A DNA stretch of 43,569 bases. It comes from an uncultured Nitrosomonadales bacterium (lineage in GTDB: Bacteria > Pseudomonadota > Gammaproteobacteria > Burkholderiales > Gallionellaceae). The translations under genes and the position numbers were made by a program. The stretch's first letter is position 1; every line of letters starts with the position of its first letter. The stretch spans positions 1 to 43,569 of the forward strand of contig CAISHO010000017.1 in NCBI GenBank assembly GCA_903885165.1. Direction: 5' to 3'. The notes under the pieces are model-generated. The model was not told where the DNA came from. It saw only the letters and a program-made list of their open reading frames with translations, and did not search any database. Below are positions 25,452-34,209 of the stretch, in pieces.

Positions 25452-26453
25452 ATGGGATTTCAACCCGTAAAGTTCTATCAGACTGGCACCTTCACCATCG
25501 GCAACCGCTTGCTGGAACCCGATGAGCGCAGTGTGCAATCAGGTCAGGCGCGCAGCAATTCGATTAATTCGGGGCATCGCGCCTGCCAGGGTTGCGGTGA
25601 AGCGCTGGGTGCGCGTTATGCGATCGATGCGGCGATGGCGGAGAGTAAAGGGCAGCTGATCGCCGCGAATGCCACCGGTTGTCTGGAAGTTTTTTCCACG
25701 CCTTATCCTGAATCGTCCTGGCAATTGCCGTGGATACATTCCTTGTTCGGTAACGCGCCGGCGGTTGCGACCGGTATCGCGGCTGCCATGAAGGTGAAGG
25801 GCAAGACGGAAGTTCGAGTGGTGGCGCAAGGCGGGGACGGCGGCACGACTGACATCGGCTTCGGCTGCCTGTCCGGCATGTTCGAACGTAATGACGATGT
25901 GCTGTATCTCTGCTACGACAATCAGGCGTATATGAATACCGGCGTACAAAGGTCGAGCGCCACGCCGCCTGCCGCGCGTACGGCAACCACCATGCCGGTC
26001 GGCCCTAATCCCGGCAATGCCTTCGGTCAGGGAAAAAATGTACCGGAAATCGCCATGGCGCACGGTATTCCTTATGTCGCCACGGCGACGGTTGCCGACT
26101 TGCGCGATCTTGAATACAAGGTGCGCCGCGCAATGAAGATGCATGGCGCGCGTTATATCCAGATATTTGTTCCCTGTCCGCTGGGCTGGGGAACGGCGTC
26201 CAGCGACACCATCCGCATGGCGCGGCTGGCCAAGGAGTCCGGCATGTTCCCGGTGTTCGAGGCCGAGCACGGCGAAGTGGTCGGTGTATCCAAGATACGT
26301 CACAAAATACCGGTTGAAGAATATTTGCAGCCACAGAAACGTTTCGCGCATCTGTTCGGTACGAACGGACATCCCGAGATGGTGACGCGCATGCAGGCGA
26401 TTGCCGACCGCAACATCCGCAAGTACGGCTTGCTCGACGAGGAGGGTTGTTGA
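25452..26453 (+). CDS. porB: 2-oxoacid:ferredoxin oxidoreductase, beta subunit
   Basis: A 333-residue beta subunit. The Fe-S ligands are in ACQGCGEALGARYAID and ATGCLEVFSTPYP. The thiamine diphosphate motif begins GDGGTTDIGFGCLSGMFERN and ends in the NQAYMNTG segment. The KLQ-type C-terminus is replaced by VEEYLQPQKRFAHLFGT, typical of PorB. AAGGAA precedes ATG 25452. The next gene starts one base after its stop, so the four subunits form one operon. Confidence 0.92.
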   Translation: MGFQPVKFYQTGTFTIGNRLLEPDERSVQSGQARSNSINSGHRACQGCGEALGARYAIDAAMAESKGQLIAANATGCLEVFSTPYPESSWQLPWIHSLFGNAPAVATGIAAAMKVKGKTEVRVVAQGGDGGTTDIGFGCLSGMFERNDDVLYLCYDNQAYMNTGVQRSSATPPAARTATTMPVGPNPGNAFGQGKNVPEIAMAHGIPYVATATVADLRDLEYKVRRAMKMHGARYIQIFVPCPLGWGTASSDTIRMARLAKESGMFPVFEAEHGEVVGVSKIRHKIPVEEYLQPQKRFAHLFGTNGHPEMVTRMQAIADRNIRKYGLLDEEGC

Positions 26454-26454
26454 C

Positions 26455-28077
26455 ATGTACAAACCATTCGCCATCACGCTCAAGCCCGGTACCTCGCTGG
26501 CCAATATGACCGGAACCTGGCGCACCGAGCGCCCCGTGTATCTCAACCGTCTGCCGCCTTGCAATAATGCCTGTCCGGCCGGGGAAAATATCCAGGGTTG
26601 GCTTTTTCATGCAGAATCAGGTAATTACGAACAAGCCTGGCGGGTGCTGACGGAAAACAATCCGCTGGCAGCGGTGATGGGGCGCGTGTGCTATCACCCT
26701 TGTGAAACCGCCTGTAATCGTGGACAACTGGACAGCTCGGTCGGCATCAATTCGGTGGAGCGTTTCTTAGGCGATGAGGCCATCAAACGAGGCTGGAAAT
26801 TTGACGCGCCTGCCAGTTCATCCGGCAAACGAGTGCTGGTTGTCGGTGCAGGTCCTTCGGGGCTTTCCGCCGCCTACCATCTGGCGCGCATGGGGCATCA
26901 GGTCGAGATTCAGGAGGCGGGCCCGCTGGCTGGTGGCATGATGCGTTTCGGCATTCCGAAATATCGTCTACCGCGCGAGGTGCTCGATGCCGAGGTGCAG
27001 CGTATCCTTGATCTGGGTGTCACGCTCAAACTGAACTGCAAAGTATCCAGCATCGAACAGAGCATGAAAGACGGGCGCTTTGACGCCGCTTTTCTCGCGG
27101 TCGGTGCACATATCGGCAAACGCGCGATGATACCTGCGGGAGATGCGGCGAAAATTGTCGATGCGGTATCGGTGTTGCGCTCGATGGAGGGTGAAGATAA
27201 GCCGTTGCTGGGTCGCCGCGTGGTGGTATACGGCGGCGGAAATACCGCAGTGGATGTGGCGCGTACCGTCAAGCGCATGGGGGCAGAACCCATCATCGTT
27301 TACCGCCGTACGCGCGACAAAGCGCCCGCTCACGATTTTGAGATCGAAGAGGCCTTGCAGGAAGGCGTGATGATCAAGTGGCTGTCCACCATCAAGCATG
27401 CGGGCGACAGTAGTATCACCATCGAAAAGATGGCGCTGGACGACAAAGGCTTTCCGCAGCCGACCGGCGAGTATGAAACGCTGGAAGCGGATTCCGTGGT
27501 GCTGGCGCTGGGTCAGGATGTCGACCTGTCGCTGCTGCAAGGTGTAGCCGGACTGGAAATTGTGAACGGTACGGTGCAAGTCGCACCGAATATGATGACC
27601 GGTCATCCGGGTATCTTCGCCGGTGGCGACATGGTGCCGTCCGAGCGTACCGTTACCGTGGCCGTCGGTCACGGTAAGAAGGCGGCTCGTCATATCGACG
27701 CATGGCTGCAAGGCTCAAGCTATCAACCGGCAGAGAAACACGAGCTGGCGGAATATGGCAAACTCAACACATGGTATTACTCGGATGCCGATAAGACCGT
27801 GCGTCCTATGCTGGATGTTATCCGTCGCCAGACCAGTTTCGATGAAGTGCAGGGGGGGCTTGATGAGTCCACCGCACTGTTCGAGGCGCGCCGCTGTCTG
27901 TCATGCGGCAACTGTTTCGAGTGCGATAACTGCTACGGCGTTTGTCCTGACAATGCGGTGATTAAGTTGGGGCCGGGCAAAGGATTTCAATTCAACTACG
28001 ACTATTGCAAGGGTTGCGGACTTTGCGTGGCGGAATGCCCGTGCGGTGCGATCAAGATGGAGCCGGAAGAAACCTGA
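26455..28077 (+). CDS. GltD-type FAD/NAD(P) oxidoreductase fused to a 2[4Fe-4S] ferredoxin
   Basis: A 540-residue electron-transfer subunit. The N-terminal Fe-S region has PPCNNACPAGENIQGW and GRVCYHPCETACNRGQ, as in the small subunit of glutamate synthase. The FAD fold follows (VLVVGAGPSGLSAAYHLA), then the NAD(P) fold (VVVYGGGNTAVDVART). The C-terminus (residues about 475-535) adds two ferredoxin motifs, CLSCGNCFECDNCYGVCP and CKGCGLCVAECP, which resemble the PorD delta subunit. It probably lets the 2-oxoacid oxidoreductase exchange electrons with NAD(P)H, as the third subunit does in the Azoarcus/Thauera 2-oxoglutarate enzyme. GAGGAGGG precedes ATG 26455. Confidence 0.88.
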   Translation: MYKPFAITLKPGTSLANMTGTWRTERPVYLNRLPPCNNACPAGENIQGWLFHAESGNYEQAWRVLTENNPLAAVMGRVCYHPCETACNRGQLDSSVGINSVERFLGDEAIKRGWKFDAPASSSGKRVLVVGAGPSGLSAAYHLARMGHQVEIQEAGPLAGGMMRFGIPKYRLPREVLDAEVQRILDLGVTLKLNCKVSSIEQSMKDGRFDAAFLAVGAHIGKRAMIPAGDAAKIVDAVSVLRSMEGEDKPLLGRRVVVYGGGNTAVDVARTVKRMGAEPIIVYRRTRDKAPAHDFEIEEALQEGVMIKWLSTIKHAGDSSITIEKMALDDKGFPQPTGEYETLEADSVVLALGQDVDLSLLQGVAGLEIVNGTVQVAPNMMTGHPGIFAGGDMVPSERTVTVAVGHGKKAARHIDAWLQGSSYQPAEKHELAEYGKLNTWYYSDADKTVRPMLDVIRRQTSFDEVQGGLDESTALFEARRCLSCGNCFECDNCYGVCPDNAVIKLGPGKGFQFNYDYCKGCGLCVAECPCGAIKMEPEET

Positions 28078-28430
28078 TGGGAATGATTTCACAATCTCTG
28101 CTAGTCACAGCGCTGATGCTGGCTGTCTCGAATCTGTTCATGACTTTTGCGTGGTATGGTCACCTGAAAAATATGTCTACCTCGCCCTGGTATGTCGCGG
28201 CGTTAGTCAGTTGGGGAATCGCGTTGTTTGAGTACCTGATACAGGTGCCCGCCAATCGCATCGGCTATACCGTACTCAATCTCGGTCAGTTGAAGATCCT
28301 GCAGGAAGTCATCACGCTGCTGGTATTCGTGCCGTTTGCCGTGATGTATATGAACCAACCCTTAAAGTGGGATTATCTTTATGCCGCACTCTGTATGATG
28401 GGCGCGGTGTATTTTATTTTTAGAACATAA
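28077..28430 (+). CDS. DUF486 small membrane protein
   Basis: A 117-residue inner-membrane protein with four hydrophobic helices, of the DUF486 group distantly related to small multidrug transporters. Typical segments are SNLFMTFAWYGHLKN, YLIQVPANRIGY and LKILQEVITLLVF. Its ATG overlaps the preceding TGA by one base, so it is co-transcribed with the por genes; ATG 28083 is an alternative start. Function unknown. Confidence 0.85.
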   Translation: MGMISQSLLVTALMLAVSNLFMTFAWYGHLKNMSTSPWYVAALVSWGIALFEYLIQVPANRIGYTVLNLGQLKILQEVITLLVFVPFAVMYMNQPLKWDYLYAALCMMGAVYFIFRT

Positions 28431-28432
28431 CC

Positions 28433-28555
28433 CGTCATTCCGGCGAAGGCCGGAATCCAGCCAATAAAAAAATCCCGCGTAGCGGACAAACATTAGGTTT
28501 TGTCTGCTGTGCAGTTATTCTAAATACCTGGATTCCGGCCTTCGCCGGAATGACG
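28433..28555. repeat. Two inverted 28-nt REP copies with a nested hairpin
   Basis: A 28-nt REP (28433-28460: CGTC-ATTCCGGC-GAAG-GCCGGAAT-CCAG) and its exact reverse complement (28528-28555) flank 67 bp. The spacer contains another imperfect hairpin built on GACAAA / TTTGTC. The arrangement is that of a BIME or a small non-autonomous element. It ends 15 bases before the mpl ATG. Confidence 0.9.
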
Positions 28556-28570
28556 AAATTGGAATTAATG

Positions 28571-29953
28571 ATGAGCAAACAAACACATATCCATATTCTC
28601 GGTATCTGCGGCACTTTTATGGGCGGCATTGCAGCCATCGCCAAACATGCAGGTTTTCGCGTCACCGGTTGCGACACCAATGTCTATCCGCCGATGAGCA
28701 CGCAACTGGAGGCGCAGGGGATAGAACTGATCAGCGGTTTCGGTACGGAGCAACTGGAACTCAATCCTGATATTTATGTGATCGGCAACGTGGTCACGCG
28801 CGGCAATCCGTTGATGGAGGAAATTTTAAACCGCAACTTACCTTATGTTTCCGGCCCTCAATGGCTCGCCGACACGCTGCTGCGCGATCGCTGGGTGCTG
28901 GGTGTGGCAGGTACACACGGCAAGACTACCACCGCGTCGATGCTGGCCTGGATACTGGAACATGCGGGGCTTAATCCGGGTTTCCTGATTGGCGGCGTGC
29001 CGCAGAACTTTGATATCTCGGCGCGTCTGACCGAATCGCCGTTTTTCGTGATCGAGGCCGATGAATACGATACCGCGTTCTTCGATAAGCGTTCCAAGTT
29101 TGTGCACTACCATCCGCGCACAGTGGTATTGAATAATCTGGAATTTGATCACGCCGACATCTTTGCCGATCTGTATGCGATAGAGACGCAGTTCCATCAT
29201 CTGGTGCGCACCGTGCCGGGCAATGGTCTGGTCGTCGCCAATGGCCGCGAAGCATCGTTAGAGCGTGTGATCAAGCGCGGTTGCTGGACGCCGGTGGAGA
29301 CGTTCGGCCTCCTTCACCCCAGCTCTCTCCCAAAGGGCGAGGGAGTTAATACCAGTGGTTGGCAAATAGACGATGAAAATCGCGTGACACTGAATGGTCA
29401 GCTGCAAGGTGTGCTTAACTGGGACTTGCTGGGCGAACACAATCGCATGAATGCACTGGCGGCGCTGGCTGCCGCGCGTCATGCCGGCGTACCTGTCGCA
29501 CTGGGACTTGAAGCGTTGGGTTTGTTTAAGAACGTGAAGCGGCGCATGGAGGTGAAGGGTGTCGTCAACGGCATCACGGTTTATGACGATTTCGCCCATC
29601 ATCCAACCGCGATCGACACGACTGTGGCCGGACTGCGCCACAAAGTCGGCACGGCACGGATACTGGCGGTGCTGGAACCACGATCCAACACCATGAAGCT
29701 GGGGGTGATGAAAGACGCACTGCCCGGCAGCCTGAAAGATGCGGATCTGGTATTTTGCTATTCGGGAAATCTGGGCTGGGATGCAAAAGGCGCGTTAGCC
29801 CCTATGGGTGATAAGGCGGTTGTGCTGGACGATCTGGATCAACTGATTGAGGCTATCTTCACCGCCGCTCTGCCGGGCGATCAAATCTTGGTGATGAGTA
29901 ACGGCGGGTTCGGCGGAATACACGATAAGTTGTTGAAAAAACTAGATAAATAG
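28571..29953 (+). CDS. mpl: Murein peptide ligase Mpl with a repeat-derived insert
   Basis: A 460-residue cytoplasmic enzyme that joins recycled tripeptide to UDP-MurNAc. The N-terminus HIHILGICGTFMGGIAAIAKHAGF is the Mpl signature, distinct from MurC. The ATP site is GTHGKTTTASML, and EADEYDTAFFDKRSKFVHY and DDFAHHPTAI are conserved ligase motifs. ATG 28571 (or 28568) follows a short GGA; an earlier ATG at 28550 falls inside the REP element and is unlikely. At residues about 246-261 the segment HPSSLPKGEGVNTS interrupts the usual ETFG...GW stretch and is encoded by a repeat. Confidence 0.93.
   Translation: MSKQTHIHILGICGTFMGGIAAIAKHAGFRVTGCDTNVYPPMSTQLEAQGIELISGFGTEQLELNPDIYVIGNVVTRGNPLMEEILNRNLPYVSGPQWLADTLLRDRWVLGVAGTHGKTTTASMLAWILEHAGLNPGFLIGGVPQNFDISARLTESPFFVIEADEYDTAFFDKRSKFVHYHPRTVVLNNLEFDHADIFADLYAIETQFHHLVRTVPGNGLVVANGREASLERVIKRGCWTPVETFGLLHPSSLPKGEGVNTSGWQIDDENRVTLNGQLQGVLNWDLLGEHNRMNALAALAAARHAGVPVALGLEALGLFKNVKRRMEVKGVVNGITVYDDFAHHPTAIDTTVAGLRHKVGTARILAVLEPRSNTMKLGVMKDALPGSLKDADLVFCYSGNLGWDAKGALAPMGDKAVVLDDLDQLIEAIFTAALPGDQILVMSNGGFGGIHDKLLKKLDK
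29306..29346 (+). repeat. Repeat element inserted in frame in mpl
   Basis: The stretch reads CTCCTTCACCCCAGCTCTC then CCAAAGGGCGAGGGAG. It has the form of the widespread intergenic repeat with CTCACCCC...CTCTCCC...GGGAGAGGG, with an imperfect stem CTCTCCC / GGGCGAG. Here it lies inside mpl without breaking the frame. Confidence 0.65.
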
Positions 29954-29961
29954 CTTGGGTG

Positions 29962-29980
29962 GCGAGTGCTTGTTACTCGC
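29962..29980. terminator. Short hairpin between convergent mpl and the c-di-GMP gene
   Basis: GCGAGT (29962-29967) pairs with ACTCGC (29975-29980). No T-run follows on the plus strand. Weak candidate for ending mpl transcription. Confidence 0.3.
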
Positions 29981-30074
29981 TGCATTTGGGAGGTAACAAA
30001 CAACATCGTCTGTCTGCAATCGAGACTAAGGAGATAGTGGCGACTGACAGCAAACTGGCAATCAATTCACAACG

Positions 30075-33000
30075 TCAACCCCGTTTTACTAACGCCTCAA
30101 ACTGCTCAATTGGCAATGGCTTGCTAAATAGATAGCCTTGGTAGTGATGACATCCATAGCGATACAGAAGCTGTTTATGCTCTTCTGTTTCCACACCTTC
30201 GGCGATGACGTTCAACTTCATGCTATGTGCCATTGCAATAATGGTTCGCACGATAGCATTGTCCCCATCATCAATGGTCATATCGCGCACAAATGACTGA
30301 TCAATCTTAAGCTGATTGAGAGGAAGTTTCTTGAGATATTGCAAAGAGGAATAACCGGTACCAAAGTCATCCAGCGAGAACATAATACCGGTTTCTCTCA
30401 ACATAAGCATAGTTGAAATGATCTCTTCTATCTTCTCAATCAGCATGCTTTCGGTCAGCTCCAGCTTGAGCCGCGTCGGGTTGATTCCATAGCGTTGCAC
30501 TGTGGACTGTACTTGAGTCACAAAATCCACTTGATTGAACTGTCTGGCACTGACGTTTACCGCCAACACGAGGTCGCGGGTGGATGCATGTTGTTCCCAT
30601 GCTTTGAGCTGCGCGCATGCCGTCTCAAGTACCCACAGACCGATCGGTAAAATCAGTCCGGTTTCTTCCGCCAGCGGGATAAATTCGGCGGGGGATACCA
30701 TGCCACGCTCAGGATGAATCCAGCGGATCAGGGCTTCTGCACCCAACGGATGATGCTCACTATCCACCTGAATCTGGTAGTAAAGATGAAATTGCCGGGC
30801 TTTAAGTGCAGCGCGCATTTCGTTTTCGAGTGATGCCCGTGCATTGACGGTCTCCTGCATCGCAGGATCGAAGAAACGCTGCGTGTTGCGCCCGGCATTC
30901 TTGGACTGGTACATCGCAATATCGGCTTGCTTGAACAGTTCGTCAATACTGGTGCTGCTGCTATTAAATAAGGTCGCGCCAATACTGGGGGTGTTGCGAT
31001 ATTCGTGTGCGGCGAGCTGGTAGGGCAGGTTGAGGCGGTCGATAATTTTGTGGGCGGCGATTTCTGTCTGTGCAGCCGCTTCCGCTGTTTGTTCACTTAT
31101 GCCTTCGAGCATCACCACGAATTCGTCGCCGCCCATTCTGGCGACGGTATCGCCTTCCCGCACACAGGCCGTCAGACGCTGTGAAACCTGTTTTAGCAGC
31201 AAATCGCCGATGTCGTGGCCGAGGGTATCGTTGAGTGCTTTGAAGTTGTCAAGATCGATAAATAGCAGTGCCCCTTGCCGGTTGTTGCGTGCGCTGGATG
31301 CCAGCGCCTGTTTCAGGCGGTCTGTCAGCAGACGCCGGTTGGGCAAGCCGGTGAGCGGATCGTAGAACGCCAGCAGCTTAATTTCATCGGCGGCCGCCAG
31401 GCTTGCGGTGATGTCTGTAAACGTGCCGACATAGTGGGTGATGCTGCCATCTTTGTCTTTCACCGTGGTGACCGTCAGATGTTGCGGATAGATTTCGCCG
31501 TTTTTGCGTTTATTCCAGATTTCGTCTTCCCAGCTGCCGGTGTCCCTGATGCTCTCCCACATCAGCTGATAGAAATGACTATCATGGCGGCCCGAATTGA
31601 GCAGCTTCGGCGTCTGACCGACCGCATCTTCAATGCTGTAACCGGTAATTGCGGTAAAGGCTTTGTTCACCCTCAGGATGATCCCGTCGGCATCGGTGAT
31701 CAGCATGCCTTCCTGTGCTTCAAAGGCGGAGGCGGCGATGCGCAGATCGGCTGCCGTGCGCTGTGATTCGCGCAGATAAAGTACGACTGCGGAAGAGGTG
31801 ATGATCAGCATGCTGCCGGCAGAGGCGAGCAACAGGAACAGCCATATCTTCTCGTTGTCAAGACGTACAATCTCATCCAGAGATCGGGAGGTGTAGATGG
31901 TGATCGCATCGTCGGGCAGATTCTTTGCTGTAAAAACGACGGGTTTGCCGTCGATCAGCACGGCAGTGGGGAATCGCTGTTTTTCCCATGGCGTAATCAC
32001 CAGGGGTTCAATGGCACTTTGCTTGTACTGCAGCATGATCTTGTCTGCCGACAATTTTGTGACAGTCGCATCGGGCAGGTAGTGGTATTCGATACGCTTG
32101 TCCGGTGCCAGTATGATCACGCCATTGGCATCGGTGATGAAGGCGTTAGCTTGATTTGTCCAGCGGGCAAATTGCGTGATGTTGCGTTTGACCACCACGA
32201 CACCGAGAAAGTGACCTTTTTCACGTACCGAGTGAGAATAAAACAACCCGGGAATTTTGCTGGCTCGTCCCACGGCATACTGATGGCCGTGTTCGTCCGC
32301 GCGCGCCTGACGGAAATAATCGCGATCCATATAGTTTATGCCGATAAAACTCTCGGGTTTGTCGGCGTTGCTCGATGAGATGCAATCACCCGCCGCATTC
32401 AGGATGAACACGACATCGGCCCCCAGGCTGCTGGCAACACTCGCCAGCTCAGTGTTTACATCGCCAAGTTGTCTATCCTGAGTCCAGCGCTGTTTGCGTT
32501 CCTTGACCGTCAGGCTGGAAGGGGGCGTATTAAAATGGCGCAATACCTGCAGCGTATCCATATCGCGTGCGAATACCAGCGCAATACCTTTGAGCAGTTC
32601 AATGTTGTTATCCAGGTTACCGGCAACCTGTTCACTCCTTTGTATGGACCGTTGTTTTTCATCCTGGTAAACGGTTTGGGTCAGGCGGTTGTAGTAATAA
32701 TCAGCACTTAACCAGGCAAGGCCTGTCCAGCATGCGATCAGCAAAGCGATCAACTTGTAGGAGCGCCCGATAGATAACAGGTTCGGCTGGTTGGTGTAGG
32801 TGGCGATGATGGTGATCACAATAATCAGGCCTGTTGCCGCCAGCACGATCGCGGCAAGAAAAGCCGGCGCGATTCCATCGGAAACGGTGGTGTTGCCACG
32901 AACGAAATAGGCGGATGCCATTGCCGTATAGTGCATGCCTGAGACGGCCAGTCCCATCACAGTTGCGCTTGCGACGGTGCTCCACTTTGCCCATCTGCCA

Positions 33001-33542
33001 TGCAGTGACTGAAGCCGGAATTTGATCCACAGTGAAAGCGTGGCCAGCAGGATGGCAACGACAATAGACAGCGCAAACAGTTTGATATCGTAGCGTATCA
33101 GGCCGTTCAGGCGCATCGCGGCCATGCCGGAATAGTGCATGGCGCCGATGCCGGCACCAATCAGCAATCCGCCCAGCGCAAGCTGCGAACGGGATAATTC
33201 ACGCCGGCTGATGATTTTCAGTGCAAATGCGCTGGCTAGAATGCCGGGAATCGTTGAGAGGAAGGTAAGGCTGGCATCATAACTGGTCGAACAGGGCAGG
33301 CTGAAGGCCAGCATGCCGACAAAATGCATGGCCCATATGCCGATACCTAAGCACAGGCTGCCGCCGGCAATCCACAGATGTCTGGTTTTTGCCAATGCAA
33401 CTGTTGCAACATGTTGGGAAACCAGCAGCGCTGCATAGGATGCGAATATCGCGACAATGACGGATAAACTGACCAGCACGAAGTCATAGTTTCCGGTGTA
33501 GAGCACACTGCTATCCGGGGGCGAAATGATAAGGTTCAGCAT
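30075..33542 (-). CDS. MHYT-dCache-PAS-GGDEF-EAL c-di-GMP signalling protein
   Basis: An 1155-residue inner-membrane regulator. The N-terminal MHYT domain shows WAMHFVGM, GAMHYSGM and SGMHYTAM in membrane helices, thought to bind copper and sense O2, CO or NO. A periplasmic dCache-like sensor follows (about residues 285-575, between two helices). Then come a PAS domain (about 595-715), a GGDEF domain with intact GGDEF and an inhibitory RxxD (REGD) five residues before it, and an EAL domain with intact EAL, NVSARQF, ELTES and DDFGTGYSS. Both synthesis and breakdown of c-di-GMP are possible. It is transcribed toward mpl and has a weak GGA ribosome site. Confidence 0.93.
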   Translation of the reverse strand: MLNLIISPPDSSVLYTGNYDFVLVSLSVIVAIFASYAALLVSQHVATVALAKTRHLWIAGGSLCLGIGIWAMHFVGMLAFSLPCSTSYDASLTFLSTIPGILASAFALKIISRRELSRSQLALGGLLIGAGIGAMHYSGMAAMRLNGLIRYDIKLFALSIVVAILLATLSLWIKFRLQSLHGRWAKWSTVASATVMGLAVSGMHYTAMASAYFVRGNTTVSDGIAPAFLAAIVLAATGLIIVITIIATYTNQPNLLSIGRSYKLIALLIACWTGLAWLSADYYYNRLTQTVYQDEKQRSIQRSEQVAGNLDNNIELLKGIALVFARDMDTLQVLRHFNTPPSSLTVKERKQRWTQDRQLGDVNTELASVASSLGADVVFILNAAGDCISSSNADKPESFIGINYMDRDYFRQARADEHGHQYAVGRASKIPGLFYSHSVREKGHFLGVVVVKRNITQFARWTNQANAFITDANGVIILAPDKRIEYHYLPDATVTKLSADKIMLQYKQSAIEPLVITPWEKQRFPTAVLIDGKPVVFTAKNLPDDAITIYTSRSLDEIVRLDNEKIWLFLLLASAGSMLIITSSAVVLYLRESQRTAADLRIAASAFEAQEGMLITDADGIILRVNKAFTAITGYSIEDAVGQTPKLLNSGRHDSHFYQLMWESIRDTGSWEDEIWNKRKNGEIYPQHLTVTTVKDKDGSITHYVGTFTDITASLAAADEIKLLAFYDPLTGLPNRRLLTDRLKQALASSARNNRQGALLFIDLDNFKALNDTLGHDIGDLLLKQVSQRLTACVREGDTVARMGGDEFVVMLEGISEQTAEAAAQTEIAAHKIIDRLNLPYQLAAHEYRNTPSIGATLFNSSSTSIDELFKQADIAMYQSKNAGRNTQRFFDPAMQETVNARASLENEMRAALKARQFHLYYQIQVDSEHHPLGAEALIRWIHPERGMVSPAEFIPLAEETGLILPIGLWVLETACAQLKAWEQHASTRDLVLAVNVSARQFNQVDFVTQVQSTVQRYGINPTRLKLELTESMLIEKIEEIISTMLMLRETGIMFSLDDFGTGYSSLQYLKKLPLNQLKIDQSFVRDMTIDDGDNAIVRTIIAMAHSMKLNVIAEGVETEEHKQLLYRYGCHHYQGYLFSKPLPIEQFEALVKRG

Positions 33543-33915
33543 TTAATTTCCATGATAATTTGGAGCTATTGGATCTATATGGCGGTGCAATAAATACCTA
33601 TTACTATTAATCGCTTATATATTCAATATCACCTGCTCTATAGTCATGTTGAGATGGCGATCTACTCGATTAGACCTATCGTTATCGTCAGAGTCCTGAT
33701 TGCGTGGAGTTGCAGGACTTTTTATCAATGCAGGCTTTACTACATAATGCAGTTTTCAATATCAGGTATCCGAGTGGCGGCTGATGGCACTTTTCGGGCA
33801 CCCGCGAGTCGCTCCATTCTACAGCACGATCGGCATCCATTCCGCATTGTGTTGTGCCGTAAACGAACGCTGCGAGGCATGTGACGTCTACGGAAAGCGG
33901 TTCTCGTAAGCAGCT
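33543..33915. other. Intergenic region between the c-di-GMP gene and a toxin-antitoxin pair
   Basis: About 370 bp. The first 100 bp are AT-rich and probably hold the promoter of the minus-strand c-di-GMP gene. The rest has open frames on both strands, but none with a ribosome site or recognisable product. I see no RNA gene. Confidence 0.5.
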
Positions 33916-33954
33916 TGAATGCGTACATGTTTAGGTATAGCATGTACGCGTTCA
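33916..33954. promoter_or_regulatory. Operator-like dyad before the Phd/PIN pair
   Basis: TGAA-T-GCGTACATG (33916-33929) is mirrored by CATGTACGC-G-TTCA (33941-33954) around an 11-bp spacer; one pair is mismatched. It ends 18 bp before the antitoxin ATG, where antitoxins of this kind bind to repress their operon. Confidence 0.6.
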
Positions 33955-33972
33955 TCAGAAGGATATTTAATC

Positions 33973-34209
33973 ATGCAAAGACGACTCACCGCGACCCGTT
34001 TACGCAGTGAATTATTCAGTACGCTGGATCTTGTCGCTAACACGGGAGAATCGGTTGAAATTCAACGTCCCGGCGGATTGGTACGCATCGTCTGCGACAA
34101 TTCAGCCAGGCGCCTCGCAACCCTCCAGCCTCATCCTCACACTATTAACGGCGATGCTGATGATCTCGCGAGTTTATCGTGGGAGCAAACTTGGCAACCT
34201 ACGCTGTGA
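33973..34209 (+). CDS. Phd/YefM-like antitoxin
   Basis: A 78-residue protein. MQRRLTATRLRSELFSTLDLVANTGESVEIQRPGGLVRIV has the Phd/YefM layout in which a short helix-strand fold binds DNA. The acidic C-terminus (NGDADDLASLSWEQTWQP) would bind the toxin. GAAGGA precedes ATG 33973; a start at 33919 would run through the operator dyad and is rejected. Its TGA overlaps the GTG of the next gene, which encodes a PIN toxin. Confidence 0.8.
   Translation: MQRRLTATRLRSELFSTLDLVANTGESVEIQRPGGLVRIVCDNSARRLATLQPHPHTINGDADDLASLSWEQTWQPTL

Noticed and set aside
25539-26564. Long minus-strand frame antisense to porB
   Set aside because: Arg/His-rich product typical of reversed GC-rich codons; porB is clearly the real gene.
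33654-33955. Open frames on both strands in the gap before the Phd/PIN pair
   Set aside because: No ribosome site, no recognisable family and unlikely composition.
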